Positions 8,386 through 17,320 of a DNA stretch of 64,000 bases are shown one piece after another. The notes under the pieces are model-generated. The model searched no databases, was not told where the DNA came from, and saw only the letters and a list, made by a program, of their open reading frames with translations. The translations under genes were made by a program, and so were the position numbers. The stretch is from NCBI RefSeq assembly GCF_021412625.1, contig NZ_JAKCFI010000006.1, positions 310,001-374,000 of the forward strand. Direction: 5' to 3'. The stretch comes from Myxococcus stipitatus. GTDB taxonomy: Bacteria > Myxococcota > Myxococcia > Myxococcales > Myxococcaceae. Position 1 is the stretch's first letter; every line of letters begins with the position of its first letter.

Positions 8386-10922
8386 TGCGCCTGCTCGTGC
8401 GCTCGAGCCTGCGTCATCTGGGGCGCCATCCGTGGCTGACGGCGCTGTCGCTGCTGGGCATCGCGCTGGGCGTGGCGGTGGTGGTGTCCATCGACCTGGC
8501 GAGCGGCAGCGCGCTGCGCGCCTTCGAGCGCTCCACGGACGCGGTCGCCGGGCGCGCCACGCATCAGCTGGTGGGCGGCACGTCCGGGCTGCCGGAGCAT
8601 GTCTACCGGGACCTGCGCCTGCGGCCGGACGCGCCCGTGTCCGCGCCGGTGGTGGAGGGCTACGTCCAGGCGGCGGTGGGCGACCTGCGCACGCTCACCG
8701 TGCTGGGCGTGGACCCGTTCGCGGAAGGCCCCTTCCGGGACTACGCGCGGGACGAGGCCGTGGGCGACGTGGGCTCGCTGCTCACCCGGCCGGGCACGGT
8801 GCTGTTGAGCGCGCGCGCCGCGAAGGCGCTGGGCGTCTTTGCCGGCGACGAACTCCCCGTGCGCGTGGAGGGGCGGCAGGTCCGCCTGCGCGTGGCGGCG
8901 CTCATCACTCCCGCGGACGAGGACACCGCGCGGGCGCTCGAGGCGCTGGTGCTGACGGACGTGTCCACCGCGCAGGAGGTGCTGGGCAAGGAGGGGCGGC
9001 TCACGCGCGTGGACCTGCGGCTGCCCGGGGGCGAGGCGGAGGCGAAGCGGCTGGAGGCGACGCTGCCGGTGGGCGTGGAGCTGGTGCGCGCGTCGGCGCG
9101 AGCGGGCACCGTGGAGCAGATGACGCGGGCCTTCCGCACCAACCTCACCGCGCTGTCGCTGCTCGCGCTCGTGGTGGGGATGTTCCTCATCTACAACACG
9201 ATGACCTTCTCCGTGGTGCAGCGGCGCGGGCTGCTCGGCCGGCTGCGCGCGGTGGGCATCACCCGGGGAGAGCTGTTCGCGCTGGTGCTGGGCGAGGCGC
9301 TGGTGCTCGGCGTCATCGGCACGGTGGCGGGGCTGCTGCTGGGCATCCTGTTGGGGCGCGGGCTGGTGGGGCTCGTCACCCAGACGCTCAATGATTTGTA
9401 CTTCGTGGTGAGCGTGCGCCGGCTGGCGCTGGAGCCCCTCACCCTCGCCAAGGGCCTGACGCTGGGGCTGGGCGCGACGGTGCTGGCGGCGCTGGTGCCC
9501 GCGTGGGAGGCGGCCCGGTCGGCGCCCGTGACGACGCTGCGCCGCTCGACGCTGGAGGAGGGCACGCGCTCGCGCGCCCCGCGGCTGGCGCTGCTGGGGC
9601 TGGGCGTGCTGGCGGGGGGCACCGGCCTGCTGGCGTGGTCGACCCAGGCGCTGCCGCCGGCGTACGCGGGCCTCTTCGCGGTGCTGCTGGGCGCGGCGTT
9701 GCTGGTGCCGTGGCTGACGGAGCGGCTGTCCGCGCTCGCGGCGCGGCCCCTGGGAGGGACGTTCGGGCTGCTGGGGCGCATGGCCGCCCGGGGCGTGCGC
9801 ACCAGCCTGAGCCGCACGGCGGTGGCGCTCGCGGCGCTGATGGTCGCGGTGGCCACCACGGTGGGCGTGGGGCTCATGGTGTCCAGCTTCCGGGGCACGG
9901 TGGTGGCGTGGCTGGAGACCTCGCTCCTGGCGGATGTGTTCATCTCCCCGCCCTCGCTCGTGGCGCGGCGCGGGGACGCCACGCTGGCGCCGGGGCTGGA
10001 GGAGCGCATCCGCGCCACGCCCGGCGTCGCGGGCAGCAGCACCATCCGCGTGGTGAAGGCGCGGGTCGACGACATCCCCACGGACCTGCTGGCGGTCGAC
10101 TTCTCCCGCACCGGCGCGCGACCCTATCGCTTCAAGGAGGGCGACGCGGACGCGGTGTGGCGCGAGCTGGCCACGTCCCCGGACGCGCTCATCGTCTCCG
10201 AGCCCTTCGCCTTCCACCGGCGCGTGGGCGTGGGCGACACCGTGCGGCTGACCACGGACCGGGGGCCGCACGACTTCCGGGTGGCGGGCGTGTACTTCGA
10301 CTACGGCTCCGACGTCGGCACGATGCTGATGGAGCGCTCCACGTACGAGCGCTGGTACGAGGACCGGGGCGTCAGCGGCGTGGCGCTGTACGCCGCGCCC
10401 GGGCAGGACGTGGACGCGCTGGTGGCGGCGGTGCGCGAGCGCGTGGGCGACACGCAGGCGCTGATGGTGCGCCCCAACCGCTCGCTGCGACAGGCGTCGC
10501 TGGACGTGTTCGACCGCACCTTCACGATTACGCAGGTGCTCCGGCTGCTGGCCATCGGCGTGGCCTTCGTGGGCGTGCTCAGCGCGCTGATGTCGCTCCA
10601 GATGGAGCGCGCCCGCGAGCTCGCGGTGATGCGCGCCATGGGGCTGACGCCGGGCCAGCTGTGGGGGCTGGTGTCGCTCCAGACGGGGCTGCTCGGCTTG
10701 CTGGCCGGCGTGTTCTCCCTGCCGCTGGGCGTGACGCTCGCGTACATCCTGGTCCACGTCATCAACCGGCGTTCGTTCGGCTGGACGCTGCGGCTCGTGG
10801 TGACGCCGGAGACGCTGCTCCAGGCGCTCCTGCTCGCGCTGGTGGCGTCGGCGCTCGCCGGCCTGTATCCCGCGTGGAGGATGGCTCGCGCCAACCCCGC
10901 GCTCGCGCTGAGGGAGGAGTGA
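8385..10922 (+). CDS. FtsX-like ABC transporter permease (two FtsX domains)
   Basis: This 845-residue membrane protein has the eight-helix type III-like layout seen in the AttF/G or YbbP group. It has an N-terminal helix near residues 15-40, a periplasmic MacB-type domain, and a first FtsX block of three helices at about 250-420. Central helices, a second periplasmic domain and a C-terminal FtsX block (about 720-840) follow; the latter includes the ELAVMRAMGLTPGQLW motif. It pairs with the ATPase encoded directly upstream and is followed after four bases by an AttH-like gene. This gene order (ATPase, permease, AttH) matches the Agrobacterium att-type transporters; the cargo is unknown but is probably lipid-like. 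Confidence 0.93.
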   Translation: MRLLVRSSLRHLGRHPWLTALSLLGIALGVAVVVSIDLASGSALRAFERSTDAVAGRATHQLVGGTSGLPEHVYRDLRLRPDAPVSAPVVEGYVQAAVGDLRTLTVLGVDPFAEGPFRDYARDEAVGDVGSLLTRPGTVLLSARAAKALGVFAGDELPVRVEGRQVRLRVAALITPADEDTARALEALVLTDVSTAQEVLGKEGRLTRVDLRLPGGEAEAKRLEATLPVGVELVRASARAGTVEQMTRAFRTNLTALSLLALVVGMFLIYNTMTFSVVQRRGLLGRLRAVGITRGELFALVLGEALVLGVIGTVAGLLLGILLGRGLVGLVTQTLNDLYFVVSVRRLALEPLTLAKGLTLGLGATVLAALVPAWEAARSAPVTTLRRSTLEEGTRSRAPRLALLGLGVLAGGTGLLAWSTQALPPAYAGLFAVLLGAALLVPWLTERLSALAARPLGGTFGLLGRMAARGVRTSLSRTAVALAALMVAVATTVGVGLMVSSFRGTVVAWLETSLLADVFISPPSLVARRGDATLAPGLEERIRATPGVAGSSTIRVVKARVDDIPTDLLAVDFSRTGARPYRFKEGDADAVWRELATSPDALIVSEPFAFHRRVGVGDTVRLTTDRGPHDFRVAGVYFDYGSDVGTMLMERSTYERWYEDRGVSGVALYAAPGQDVDALVAAVRERVGDTQALMVRPNRSLRQASLDVFDRTFTITQVLRLLAIGVAFVGVLSALMSLQMERARELAVMRAMGLTPGQLWGLVSLQTGLLGLLAGVFSLPLGVTLAYILVHVINRRSFGWTLRLVVTPETLLQALLLALVASALAGLYPAWRMARANPALALREE

Positions 10923-10926
10923 CGTC

Positions 10927-12162
10927 ATGAGCCATGGACGCGGCCTCGCCATCGGAGTCGCCACGGCGCTGGGGGCGCTCGCGGTGGCCGCCTGGCTCGT
11001 CACGCGCGAGACGGAGCCGCCGCCGTCGAGGCAGGGTGGGACGCTCACGGTGGCCTCGGCGCTCGGAGGTGGCGACGGTGGCACGGAGGGCTTCGCGCGC
11101 GCCTTCGAGCCCCGCGCCTTCACGTTCCCCGAGGACCATGGCCCCCACCCCGCGTTCCGCACCGAGTGGTGGTACTGGACGGGGAACCTCGAGACGGCGG
11201 ACGGGCGCGCCTTCGGCTATCAGTTCACGCTGTTCCGCAGCGCCCTGGCGCCCGAGGTCCCCCTGCGGGAGTCCGCCTGGGGCACGCGCGACGTGTACCT
11301 GGGGCACTTCACCGTGACGGACGTCTCGGCGGGGCGCTTCCACGTGGCGGAGCGGTTCAGCCGCGCGGCGCTGGGACTCGCGGGCGCGACGACCCGGCCC
11401 TTCCACGTGTGGCTGGAGGGATGGGAGGCGCGGAGCGAGGGCGAGGCCATGTGGCCCGTGCGCCTGCGCGCGACGACGGACGAGGCGTCGCTGGAGCTGA
11501 CGCTGGAGGCGGGCAAGCCGCCCGTGCTCGAGGGAGACCGGGGCCTGAGCCAGAAGAGCGCGGAGCCGGGGAACGCGTCGTACTACTACTCGATGACGCG
11601 GATGCCCTCCCGCGGAACGGTGCGGGTGGAGGGACGGACGTACGCGGTGACGGGCGAGAGCTGGATGGACCGCGAGTGGAGCACCAGCGCGCTCGGCCCG
11701 GACCAGGTGGGCTGGGATTGGTTCTCGCTCCAGCTCTCCGACGGCAGCGAGCTCATGTACTACCAGCTCCGCGACCGGAGCGGCACGCCGGACCCGTTCA
11801 GCTCCGGGACGTGGGTGCCGCCCGCGAGCGCGGCGGACAGCGCGCCGGTGCACCTGTCCCGGGACGAGGTCGCGCTCACCGTCGAGAAGACGTGGAAGAG
11901 CCCGCGCGGCGGGGAGTATCCGGCGCGGTGGAACCTCCGCGTGGCGAAGCTGGGGTTGGCGCTGACGGTGACACCGAAGGTGGCGGACCAGGAGCTGCCG
12001 GTGAGCGTGCGCTACTGGGAGGGCAGCGTGGCCCTGGAGGGCAGCCGTGAGGGCAGGCCCGTGGCGGGCCGGGGGTACGTGGAGCTGACGGGCTACGCGG
12101 ACACGGCGGCCCCCGCGCGCAACGGGACGGCGACGACGCGCGGCATGCCCGAGGCGAAGTAG
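10927..12162 (+). CDS. AttH/CrtC-like lipocalin-fold protein
   Basis: This 411-residue protein begins with a single hydrophobic segment (about residues 8-24) that may be an uncleaved anchor or signal. The rest matches the AttH/hydroxyneurosporene-dehydrogenase family of paired lipocalin-like barrels. It has the hallmark HPAFRTEWWYWTGNL segment near residue 75, the internal GRTYAVTGESWMDREWS block and the WDWFSLQLSDGSELMYYQLRD block. Family members outside carotenoid synthesis are commonly encoded with LolD/FtsX-type transporters, as here, and are thought to bind or process a hydrophobic ligand delivered across the envelope. It lies four bases after the permease gene, hence in the same operon. 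Confidence 0.9.
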   Translation: MSHGRGLAIGVATALGALAVAAWLVTRETEPPPSRQGGTLTVASALGGGDGGTEGFARAFEPRAFTFPEDHGPHPAFRTEWWYWTGNLETADGRAFGYQFTLFRSALAPEVPLRESAWGTRDVYLGHFTVTDVSAGRFHVAERFSRAALGLAGATTRPFHVWLEGWEARSEGEAMWPVRLRATTDEASLELTLEAGKPPVLEGDRGLSQKSAEPGNASYYYSMTRMPSRGTVRVEGRTYAVTGESWMDREWSTSALGPDQVGWDWFSLQLSDGSELMYYQLRDRSGTPDPFSSGTWVPPASAADSAPVHLSRDEVALTVEKTWKSPRGGEYPARWNLRVAKLGLALTVTPKVADQELPVSVRYWEGSVALEGSREGRPVAGRGYVELTGYADTAAPARNGTATTRGMPEAK

Positions 12163-12250
12163 CCCCCTGGCGGATGGACGCCCCGAGCCCCGGCTGTTGG
12201 TGTTGAATGCCCTGGTCGCGGGTGCACGGCGACGAGGCAGGGGGCCTGGG

Positions 12251-14692
12251 GTGCTGACTTCTCCGCTGCAACGACATGACGCCAACCAGCGCGCGCTCCA
12301 CGTGGCGCGCGCCATCCTCGACGCCGCGACCGACCTGACGCTCGACGTCGAGGGCACCGCCGTCTCGGTCAAGGTGCAGCGGCTGCCTCCACCTCCGTGG
12401 CCCCGGTTGCACGTCGAGGGACAGCGCGACCTGGACGAGCGCATCGATGGGCCATGGCCCGGCGCCGTGCAGGCCGAGTGCACGTGGGCGGGCGGCGCTC
12501 GGACGCTCCTCGTCCAGGCGGACTCCTTCAAGGGGCAGCCCTACAACCACCTCGTGGCGCTGCGGGTCATGCTCGTCGAGCCTCGGCAAGAGCTGGTCTG
12601 GATGACGCTTGCCCTGCCCCTGCGTGATGCACCCGAGGAGGGGGTTCTCGACATCCTGGCGAGCACCAGCATCGTCAAGCGCCGGGACAAGGGCGGCGCC
12701 TCCGAGGGCGCGCAGGCCGCGCTCCGCGCCGTCGTCAAGCGTGGGGGGATTCCCATGCCCACGCTGTCTCGCGCCGAGATGTTCCGCGTCCGACTCCCGA
12801 GCCTGGAGGTCCTGCCCTCCCACGCGGAGGCGTTCCGGAGGCTCGTCCACCTCGCGCTGCTCAAGATGCCCTTCCTCGTGCGCGCGGCGGCCGACGTCCC
12901 CGATGGCAGCATGCCCTTCCGACCCGAGGTGGTGCCGCTCGAAGCGCCTCGCCAGGATGGAGAGGCCGGGTCGAAGGCACCGTCGAAGCGCGCCGGCATC
13001 TGGCCCCTTCCTGGCGGTGTGAGGCAATACAAACAGACCCTCGATGACCTGCTGACATGGCTGGCCGAGGAGCCCCGCACCATCGAAGTGTTCGAGCAGC
13101 ACCTCCTCCAGCGCTATGACGTCGCGGGTGAGACCGCCATCCTGGCCTACCGACGCATGCTCACGAGCCTGGGGCTCGCGGCGGAAGCGAACGGGGTGTT
13201 GAGCCTCACGGAAGCAGGCGAGGGCTACCTCGCGGAGCCAACGCCTCACCGGCTCTTCGACATCCTGCACGCGAACTACGAAGGCATCCTCGCGACGCTC
13301 GTGATGACGAACTCGCCCAGGGGCGCCAGCGGCGAGGAGATTCACCAGTTCCTCGAGCACCTGCTCGCGACGGATTGGAAGTCACCCAACCAGACCTCGT
13401 TTCGCAGGAACTGGCTCCTGTCCCTGGGGTTGACGGAGCGCACCTCGCGAGGTGACACCATCACGGACCTGGGACGGCGGGTGCTGGAGCGCCACGCCGA
13501 CGAAGTGGAGTTGCTCCGCACCGAGCTCATGTCGCGGACTGTGTCCTCCGACACCGCGTCCGGACTGGACGCCGACGACCTGGTGGGGCCCGAGGAAGGT
13601 CACGAGGCCCCTCCCTCGGGAGCATCAAACGGGGCCACGGTTTCACCGGACGCGGACCTCGGTGCGCCTGTCGGCTCGGCGCCCATGGCGGACACAGGCG
13701 CTCCTCCCGGCTGGAGCACGGAGCGACTGGACCTCACGACCGCTCACGTCCAGTCGCACCTGGGCACCCTGGAGCTTCCCACGGGCGTGCTCGACCGCGC
13801 GTGCGCGGCGCTCTCCGCGGGCAAGCACCTGCTGCTCGTCGGTCCTCCGGGGACGGGCAAGACCGAGGTCGCCCACGCGCTCGCGCAGGCGGCCCGCACG
13901 GAGGGCTACTGCCATGGCCTCTTCGAGGCGACCGCCTCCGCGGACTGGTCCACCTACGAGACCATCGGTGGCTACGCCATGGAGCGCGACAGCTCGCTGC
14001 GCTTCCGCCCCGGCGCCTTCCTCCGCGCGCTCGAAGCGTGGCAATGGCTGCTCATCGACGAGCTGAACCGCGCGGACGTGGACAAGGCCTTCGGCGAGCT
14101 GATGACCGTGCTGGCCGGCCGGGGCACGGACACGCCCTTCGAGCTGGACGGCGGCCGCCGCGTCTCCATCGGCTTCGAGGCGGGCCGCTCGCACCGCGTC
14201 CCCCGCACGTTCCGCGTCCTCGCGACGATGAACACCTGGGACAAGACGTCGCTCTTCCGGCTCTCCTACGCCGTGCAGCGCCGCTTCGCCATCATCCACA
14301 TCGGCCTGCCCTCCGACGACGCCTACGCGCGGCTCGTCTCGCAGGCCGCGCTGGGCCCCGGGCTGGACGCGCCGCTCGTGGAGACCGCCGTCCAGCGCAT
14401 CACCCGCCTCTTCCAGCGTGACGGGCTGCTGAAGCATCGGGACATCGGCCCCGCCATCGCGCTCGACATCGTGCGCTACATGCGCCGACGACAGGCGTCC
14501 GGCGACGGGCTCGCGGAGGCGCTCGGGATGTTCCTGCTGCCCCAGTTCGAGGGGCTCGAGCTGGACAGCGCGAAGCAGGTCCACGCGGCGCTCCTCACCG
14601 CCCTCCAGGGCTGGACCTCCGACGCCGCCATCCGAGAGCTCCAACTCCAGTGCGCGGAGACCTGGCCCCCTGGCGCGGTGCCCGGGACATGA
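12251..14692 (+). CDS. McrB-like AAA+ protein with winged-helix region
   Basis: This 813-residue protein is the motor of a McrBC-like pair. The first 250 residues form an alpha/beta region I do not recognise. Residues about 260-435 look like tandem winged helices of the sort found in restriction-system proteins, and an acidic linker follows. The AAA domain has Walker A GPPGTGKTE (about 531-539), Walker B LLIDELNRAD (about 600) and the McrB-type sensor segment starting MNTWDKTS (about 660), with an RRF arginine pair after it. I prefer the GTG at 12251, preceded by AGGGGG at good spacing, over a TTG at 12197 that lacks one. The stop overlaps the nuclease gene by four bases. Expected role: nucleotide-driven translocation on invading DNA. 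Confidence 0.88.
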   Translation: MLTSPLQRHDANQRALHVARAILDAATDLTLDVEGTAVSVKVQRLPPPPWPRLHVEGQRDLDERIDGPWPGAVQAECTWAGGARTLLVQADSFKGQPYNHLVALRVMLVEPRQELVWMTLALPLRDAPEEGVLDILASTSIVKRRDKGGASEGAQAALRAVVKRGGIPMPTLSRAEMFRVRLPSLEVLPSHAEAFRRLVHLALLKMPFLVRAAADVPDGSMPFRPEVVPLEAPRQDGEAGSKAPSKRAGIWPLPGGVRQYKQTLDDLLTWLAEEPRTIEVFEQHLLQRYDVAGETAILAYRRMLTSLGLAAEANGVLSLTEAGEGYLAEPTPHRLFDILHANYEGILATLVMTNSPRGASGEEIHQFLEHLLATDWKSPNQTSFRRNWLLSLGLTERTSRGDTITDLGRRVLERHADEVELLRTELMSRTVSSDTASGLDADDLVGPEEGHEAPPSGASNGATVSPDADLGAPVGSAPMADTGAPPGWSTERLDLTTAHVQSHLGTLELPTGVLDRACAALSAGKHLLLVGPPGTGKTEVAHALAQAARTEGYCHGLFEATASADWSTYETIGGYAMERDSSLRFRPGAFLRALEAWQWLLIDELNRADVDKAFGELMTVLAGRGTDTPFELDGGRRVSIGFEAGRSHRVPRTFRVLATMNTWDKTSLFRLSYAVQRRFAIIHIGLPSDDAYARLVSQAALGPGLDAPLVETAVQRITRLFQRDGLLKHRDIGPAIALDIVRYMRRRQASGDGLAEALGMFLLPQFEGLELDSAKQVHAALLTALQGWTSDAAIRELQLQCAETWPPGAVPGT

Positions 14693-15927
14693 CCCTCGCG
14701 CCCGCGCCGCCGTGGGAGGACTTCCTGCGGAGCCACTTCCCGGGCTACCTGCTGCCGGAGTCCCACCGCCAGGGCATCGACGCGGCCAGCGCCGCGCGCT
14801 TCCTCGAACACCTCAACCAGCGCCCCGACCAGCTCCGGCTCCTCCTCCTCGCCAGCCTGTTCGCCGCGCGAATGGACGCGCTGCGGGACTTCACCCGCGT
14901 CCACCTCCCCGAGCTGGTCCGCACGCTCCACGCCCGCACGGAGGTCCACGCCAGGACCTGGGAAGGTGGCTACCAGGGACGCCTCGACGTGCGCGCCACC
15001 CTCGCGCACCACCTCAACTCGGGCCCCACCCGCTTCGTCACCCGCGCCCGTCGCCGCCGCTTCGACCTGCCGGAGCAGATCCTCCTGCGCGCCACCGTGC
15101 GTCAGCTCGTCGACGAGCTGACGAAGCTGCGCCTCGCCGGCATCACCGCGAGCTACGGCTGGAGCCAGGAGGCCAGCGCCCACGAGGGCAACCTCCGCCA
15201 CCTGCTCGCCTCCACCGTGCTCCGCGAGATTCCAGAGGAGCACCCCGACGCCTTCCACCTCAAGGCCGCCGCGATGGCCCGACACGAGGGCTACACGCTC
15301 GCGCGCAGCTGGTTCCTCTGGCTGGACGAGGTGGAGTCCATCGACCCGGAGCGACGCGCGCGGCTGCTGGCCGAAGGCGCCCTCGTCCCCCTCGAGGACC
15401 ACACGCGCTTCGAGCTGGCGGTGGCCGTCCGGCTGCTCCAGGCCCTGGAGGCGCGACTCGTCGCGACGCAGCCCGGGCGCTGGCAACTGGAGCGCACGGC
15501 GGTGCTCCCCGGACGCGCGGAGCTGGCCACGCTGCGCCGGGACGACGGCGCGCGGCTCCGCCTCTTCTACAACCAGTCGGAGCTGGACGCGGGCGCCGTG
15601 GAGGCGGGCACGCGGCACTACCTCGGACACACCGGACGCATGCGCCCGGACCTCACCCTCCGACTGTCGCGGCCCGGAGCGCCGGAGCGCGCCGTTGTCG
15701 TGGAGATCAAACACTCGTCGAGGACCGCCACCCTCCTCGAGGGCTTCCACGAGGCCCACCTCTACCGGCTCGAATACGGCGCGTGGCTCACCGGCTGGCC
15801 CCAGGCGGTGCTCGTCTCCTCGGGCGCCATCCCCGGAACGCCACGTCGCGAGGACCCCGTGGTCGCCGTGGACTGGGCGCGCTGGGTCCCCGACGAAGTC
15901 GTCGATGGCCTGCTCGAAGGGCTCTGA
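14689..15927 (+). CDS. McrC-like PD-(D/E)XK nuclease
   Basis: This 412-residue protein is translationally coupled to the AAA+ gene through an ATGA overlap. Its C-terminal third has the nuclease core of the McrC/PD-(D/E)XK superfamily: Asp321 in the RPDLTLRL strand, and Glu339-x-Lys341 in VVEIKHSS, followed by a helix with a conserved-looking HxxHLYRLEYG pattern. The large N-terminal part is helical and basic, including an ARRRRFDLPEQILLRATVR segment that resembles the DNA- or partner-binding region of McrC. Together the pair should form a type IV-like restriction complex that cuts modified or foreign DNA. The exact specificity cannot be predicted. Confidence 0.83.
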   Translation: MTLAPAPPWEDFLRSHFPGYLLPESHRQGIDAASAARFLEHLNQRPDQLRLLLLASLFAARMDALRDFTRVHLPELVRTLHARTEVHARTWEGGYQGRLDVRATLAHHLNSGPTRFVTRARRRRFDLPEQILLRATVRQLVDELTKLRLAGITASYGWSQEASAHEGNLRHLLASTVLREIPEEHPDAFHLKAAAMARHEGYTLARSWFLWLDEVESIDPERRARLLAEGALVPLEDHTRFELAVAVRLLQALEARLVATQPGRWQLERTAVLPGRAELATLRRDDGARLRLFYNQSELDAGAVEAGTRHYLGHTGRMRPDLTLRLSRPGAPERAVVVEIKHSSRTATLLEGFHEAHLYRLEYGAWLTGWPQAVLVSSGAIPGTPRREDPVVAVDWARWVPDEVVDGLLEGL

Positions 15928-16025
15928 GTCCCACGCGACTCGCGGGTGACGCCTGTCACACGATGGCGTCACGGGGTGGCCTCCACCGAGGCGCTGCGAT
16001 GCTGCCCTCACGCATAGGGGGAGCC

Positions 16026-16388
16026 ATGAGCGACGAGACGAGCGCGGTGCCCACGACACCCGCGACGGACGTGCCCACCGCCATTCCTCGGCCGGAGAAC
16101 CAGGTGATGGTGGCGCTCACCATCCTGCTGCCCGTGGGCATCTTCGCGGCGGCCTGGTTCGTCGAACCGGGCTGGAGCTACATCGCCACGGCGGTGGAAC
16201 GTGGGCGGCGACCGGAGCGCCTTCGCCACCCGGGCCAACGCCCGCGAGCGCGGCGGATACCAGCGCCGTTGATATGCTCCTGTGCGGCGCACAGGCCTGG
16301 CGCGCCCTGGAGGACTCCGCGGTGCCCAAGCCCCTGGTGGACGTCGACGCCGCGCCCGCGTCCGCCTTCTGTCTCACCGACGAGCTGA
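16026..16388 (+). pseudogene. Small membrane protein, probably frameshifted at its end
   Basis: The ATG at 16026 has a strong ribosome site (AGGGGGAG, eight bases upstream). The first 55 residues look real: a polar Thr/Pro-rich start, then one hydrophobic helix at about residues 32-50 and a WSYIATAV segment. After residue 58 the frame turns into Arg/Pro-rich sequence that runs through the start of the next gene, as expected after a small insertion or deletion near 16195. The original product was probably a short one- or two-helix membrane protein. It could instead be a functional truncated protein; a sequencing error is also possible. Confidence 0.4.
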
Positions 16389-17164
16389 CGCCGTTCACCT
16401 CCAACTGGCACACGCACCGGCGACACCAGCTCCTCTACGCGGCGCGCGGCGCGCTGCACCTCGAGGTGGCCGAGGCCCAGTGGCTCCTGCCGCCCCAGCG
16501 CGCCGCGTGGCTCGCCGGGGGCACGCGCCACCGCGTGCGCGCCACCCAGCCGGCCACTCTGTGCACGGTGTACCTGGAACCCTCGCGCCTCCCCACGACG
16601 CCCGGGGGCGACTGCCGCGTCTTCGTCCTGCCCCCGCTCGCGCGGGAGATGCTGCACTACTCCACGCGCTGGGGGCCGGAGCGCGCCCCCCGGGACGCGA
16701 TAGCGGAGAGCTTCTTCGCCACGCTCGGCCACCTGCTCGCGGAGTGGGCCGCGGAGCCTCGCGACTGGCGGCTGCCCCGCGCGCGCACGCCCGAGTTGGA
16801 GCGCGCCATGGCCTACACGCTGGCGCGGCTGGCGGGCACGGCCACGCTGGCGGGAGCGGCGAAGGCCGCGGGCCTGTCCCAGCGCACCCTCGCCCGTCGC
16901 TTCGAGCACGAAGCCGGCACCTCGTGGCGCCGCTTCCTCCACGACGCACGCATGCTGCGCGCCATGGAGCTGCTCGCCGAGGACGGCGCCCGCGTCACCC
17001 AGACGGCCTACGCGGTGGGCTTCGAGAGCCTCGCCGCCTTCACGCACGCCTTCACGGATTACACGGGCGAGCGGCCCCGCGACTTCCGCCAGCGGGTGGC
17101 CCGGGGCGAGTCCCTGCCACTTCGCCCCTCCTCGCGAGCTATCCGCCGCACGCGACGCGGCTGA
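16322..17164 (+). CDS. AraC-family transcriptional regulator
   Basis: This 280-residue regulator has an N-terminal cupin-like sensing domain (about residues 10-110) that contains the WHTHRRHQLLYA and WLLPPQRAAWL motifs of the AraC_binding class. The C-terminal domain (about 175-275) holds two helix-turn-helix units: TLAGAAKAAGLSQRTLARRF and VTQTAYAVGFESLAAFTHAF, followed by the GERPRDFR end. I chose the GTG at 16322 because GGAGG lies eight bases upstream; an ATG at 16274 lacks a ribosome site. The last codons lie inside a 77-base tandem repeat shared with the convergent neighbour. Its target genes are unknown. Confidence 0.93.
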   Translation: MPKPLVDVDAAPASAFCLTDELTPFTSNWHTHRRHQLLYAARGALHLEVAEAQWLLPPQRAAWLAGGTRHRVRATQPATLCTVYLEPSRLPTTPGGDCRVFVLPPLAREMLHYSTRWGPERAPRDAIAESFFATLGHLLAEWAAEPRDWRLPRARTPELERAMAYTLARLAGTATLAGAAKAAGLSQRTLARRFEHEAGTSWRRFLHDARMLRAMELLAEDGARVTQTAYAVGFESLAAFTHAFTDYTGERPRDFRQRVARGESLPLRPSSRAIRRTRRG

Positions 17165-17320
17165 CCCGCCCCTGGGTGGCTTGAGGCATATCTCTTCCAT
17201 CCCGCCCCACTCGCGCTACTCGCCGCATGCGACGCGGCTGACCTGCCCATGGGTGGCTCGGGGCGTATCCCTTCCGTCCCACTCCACGCGCGCTACTCGC
17301 CGCACGCGACGCGGTTGACC
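17141..17320. repeat. 77-base tandem repeat spanning two gene ends
   Basis: The segment beginning cgccgcacgcgacgcgg recurs at 17144, 17221 and 17298, an exact 77-base period, with the intervening sequence (gacc-gccc-tgggtggct and the at-c-cttcc-tccc blocks) also conserved between the first two units. Unit one covers the last codons of the AraC gene, unit two is intergenic, and the partial third unit encodes the C-terminal residues of the minus-strand lipoprotein. It looks like a local duplication of the lipoprotein gene end. Confidence 0.85.

Noticed and set aside
7722..11162. Minus-strand open frame of 1146 codons, very rich in His, Arg and Gln
   Set aside because: It is the antisense shadow of the ABC ATPase and permease genes; the composition is typical of a GC-rich frame opposite real codons, with no domain.
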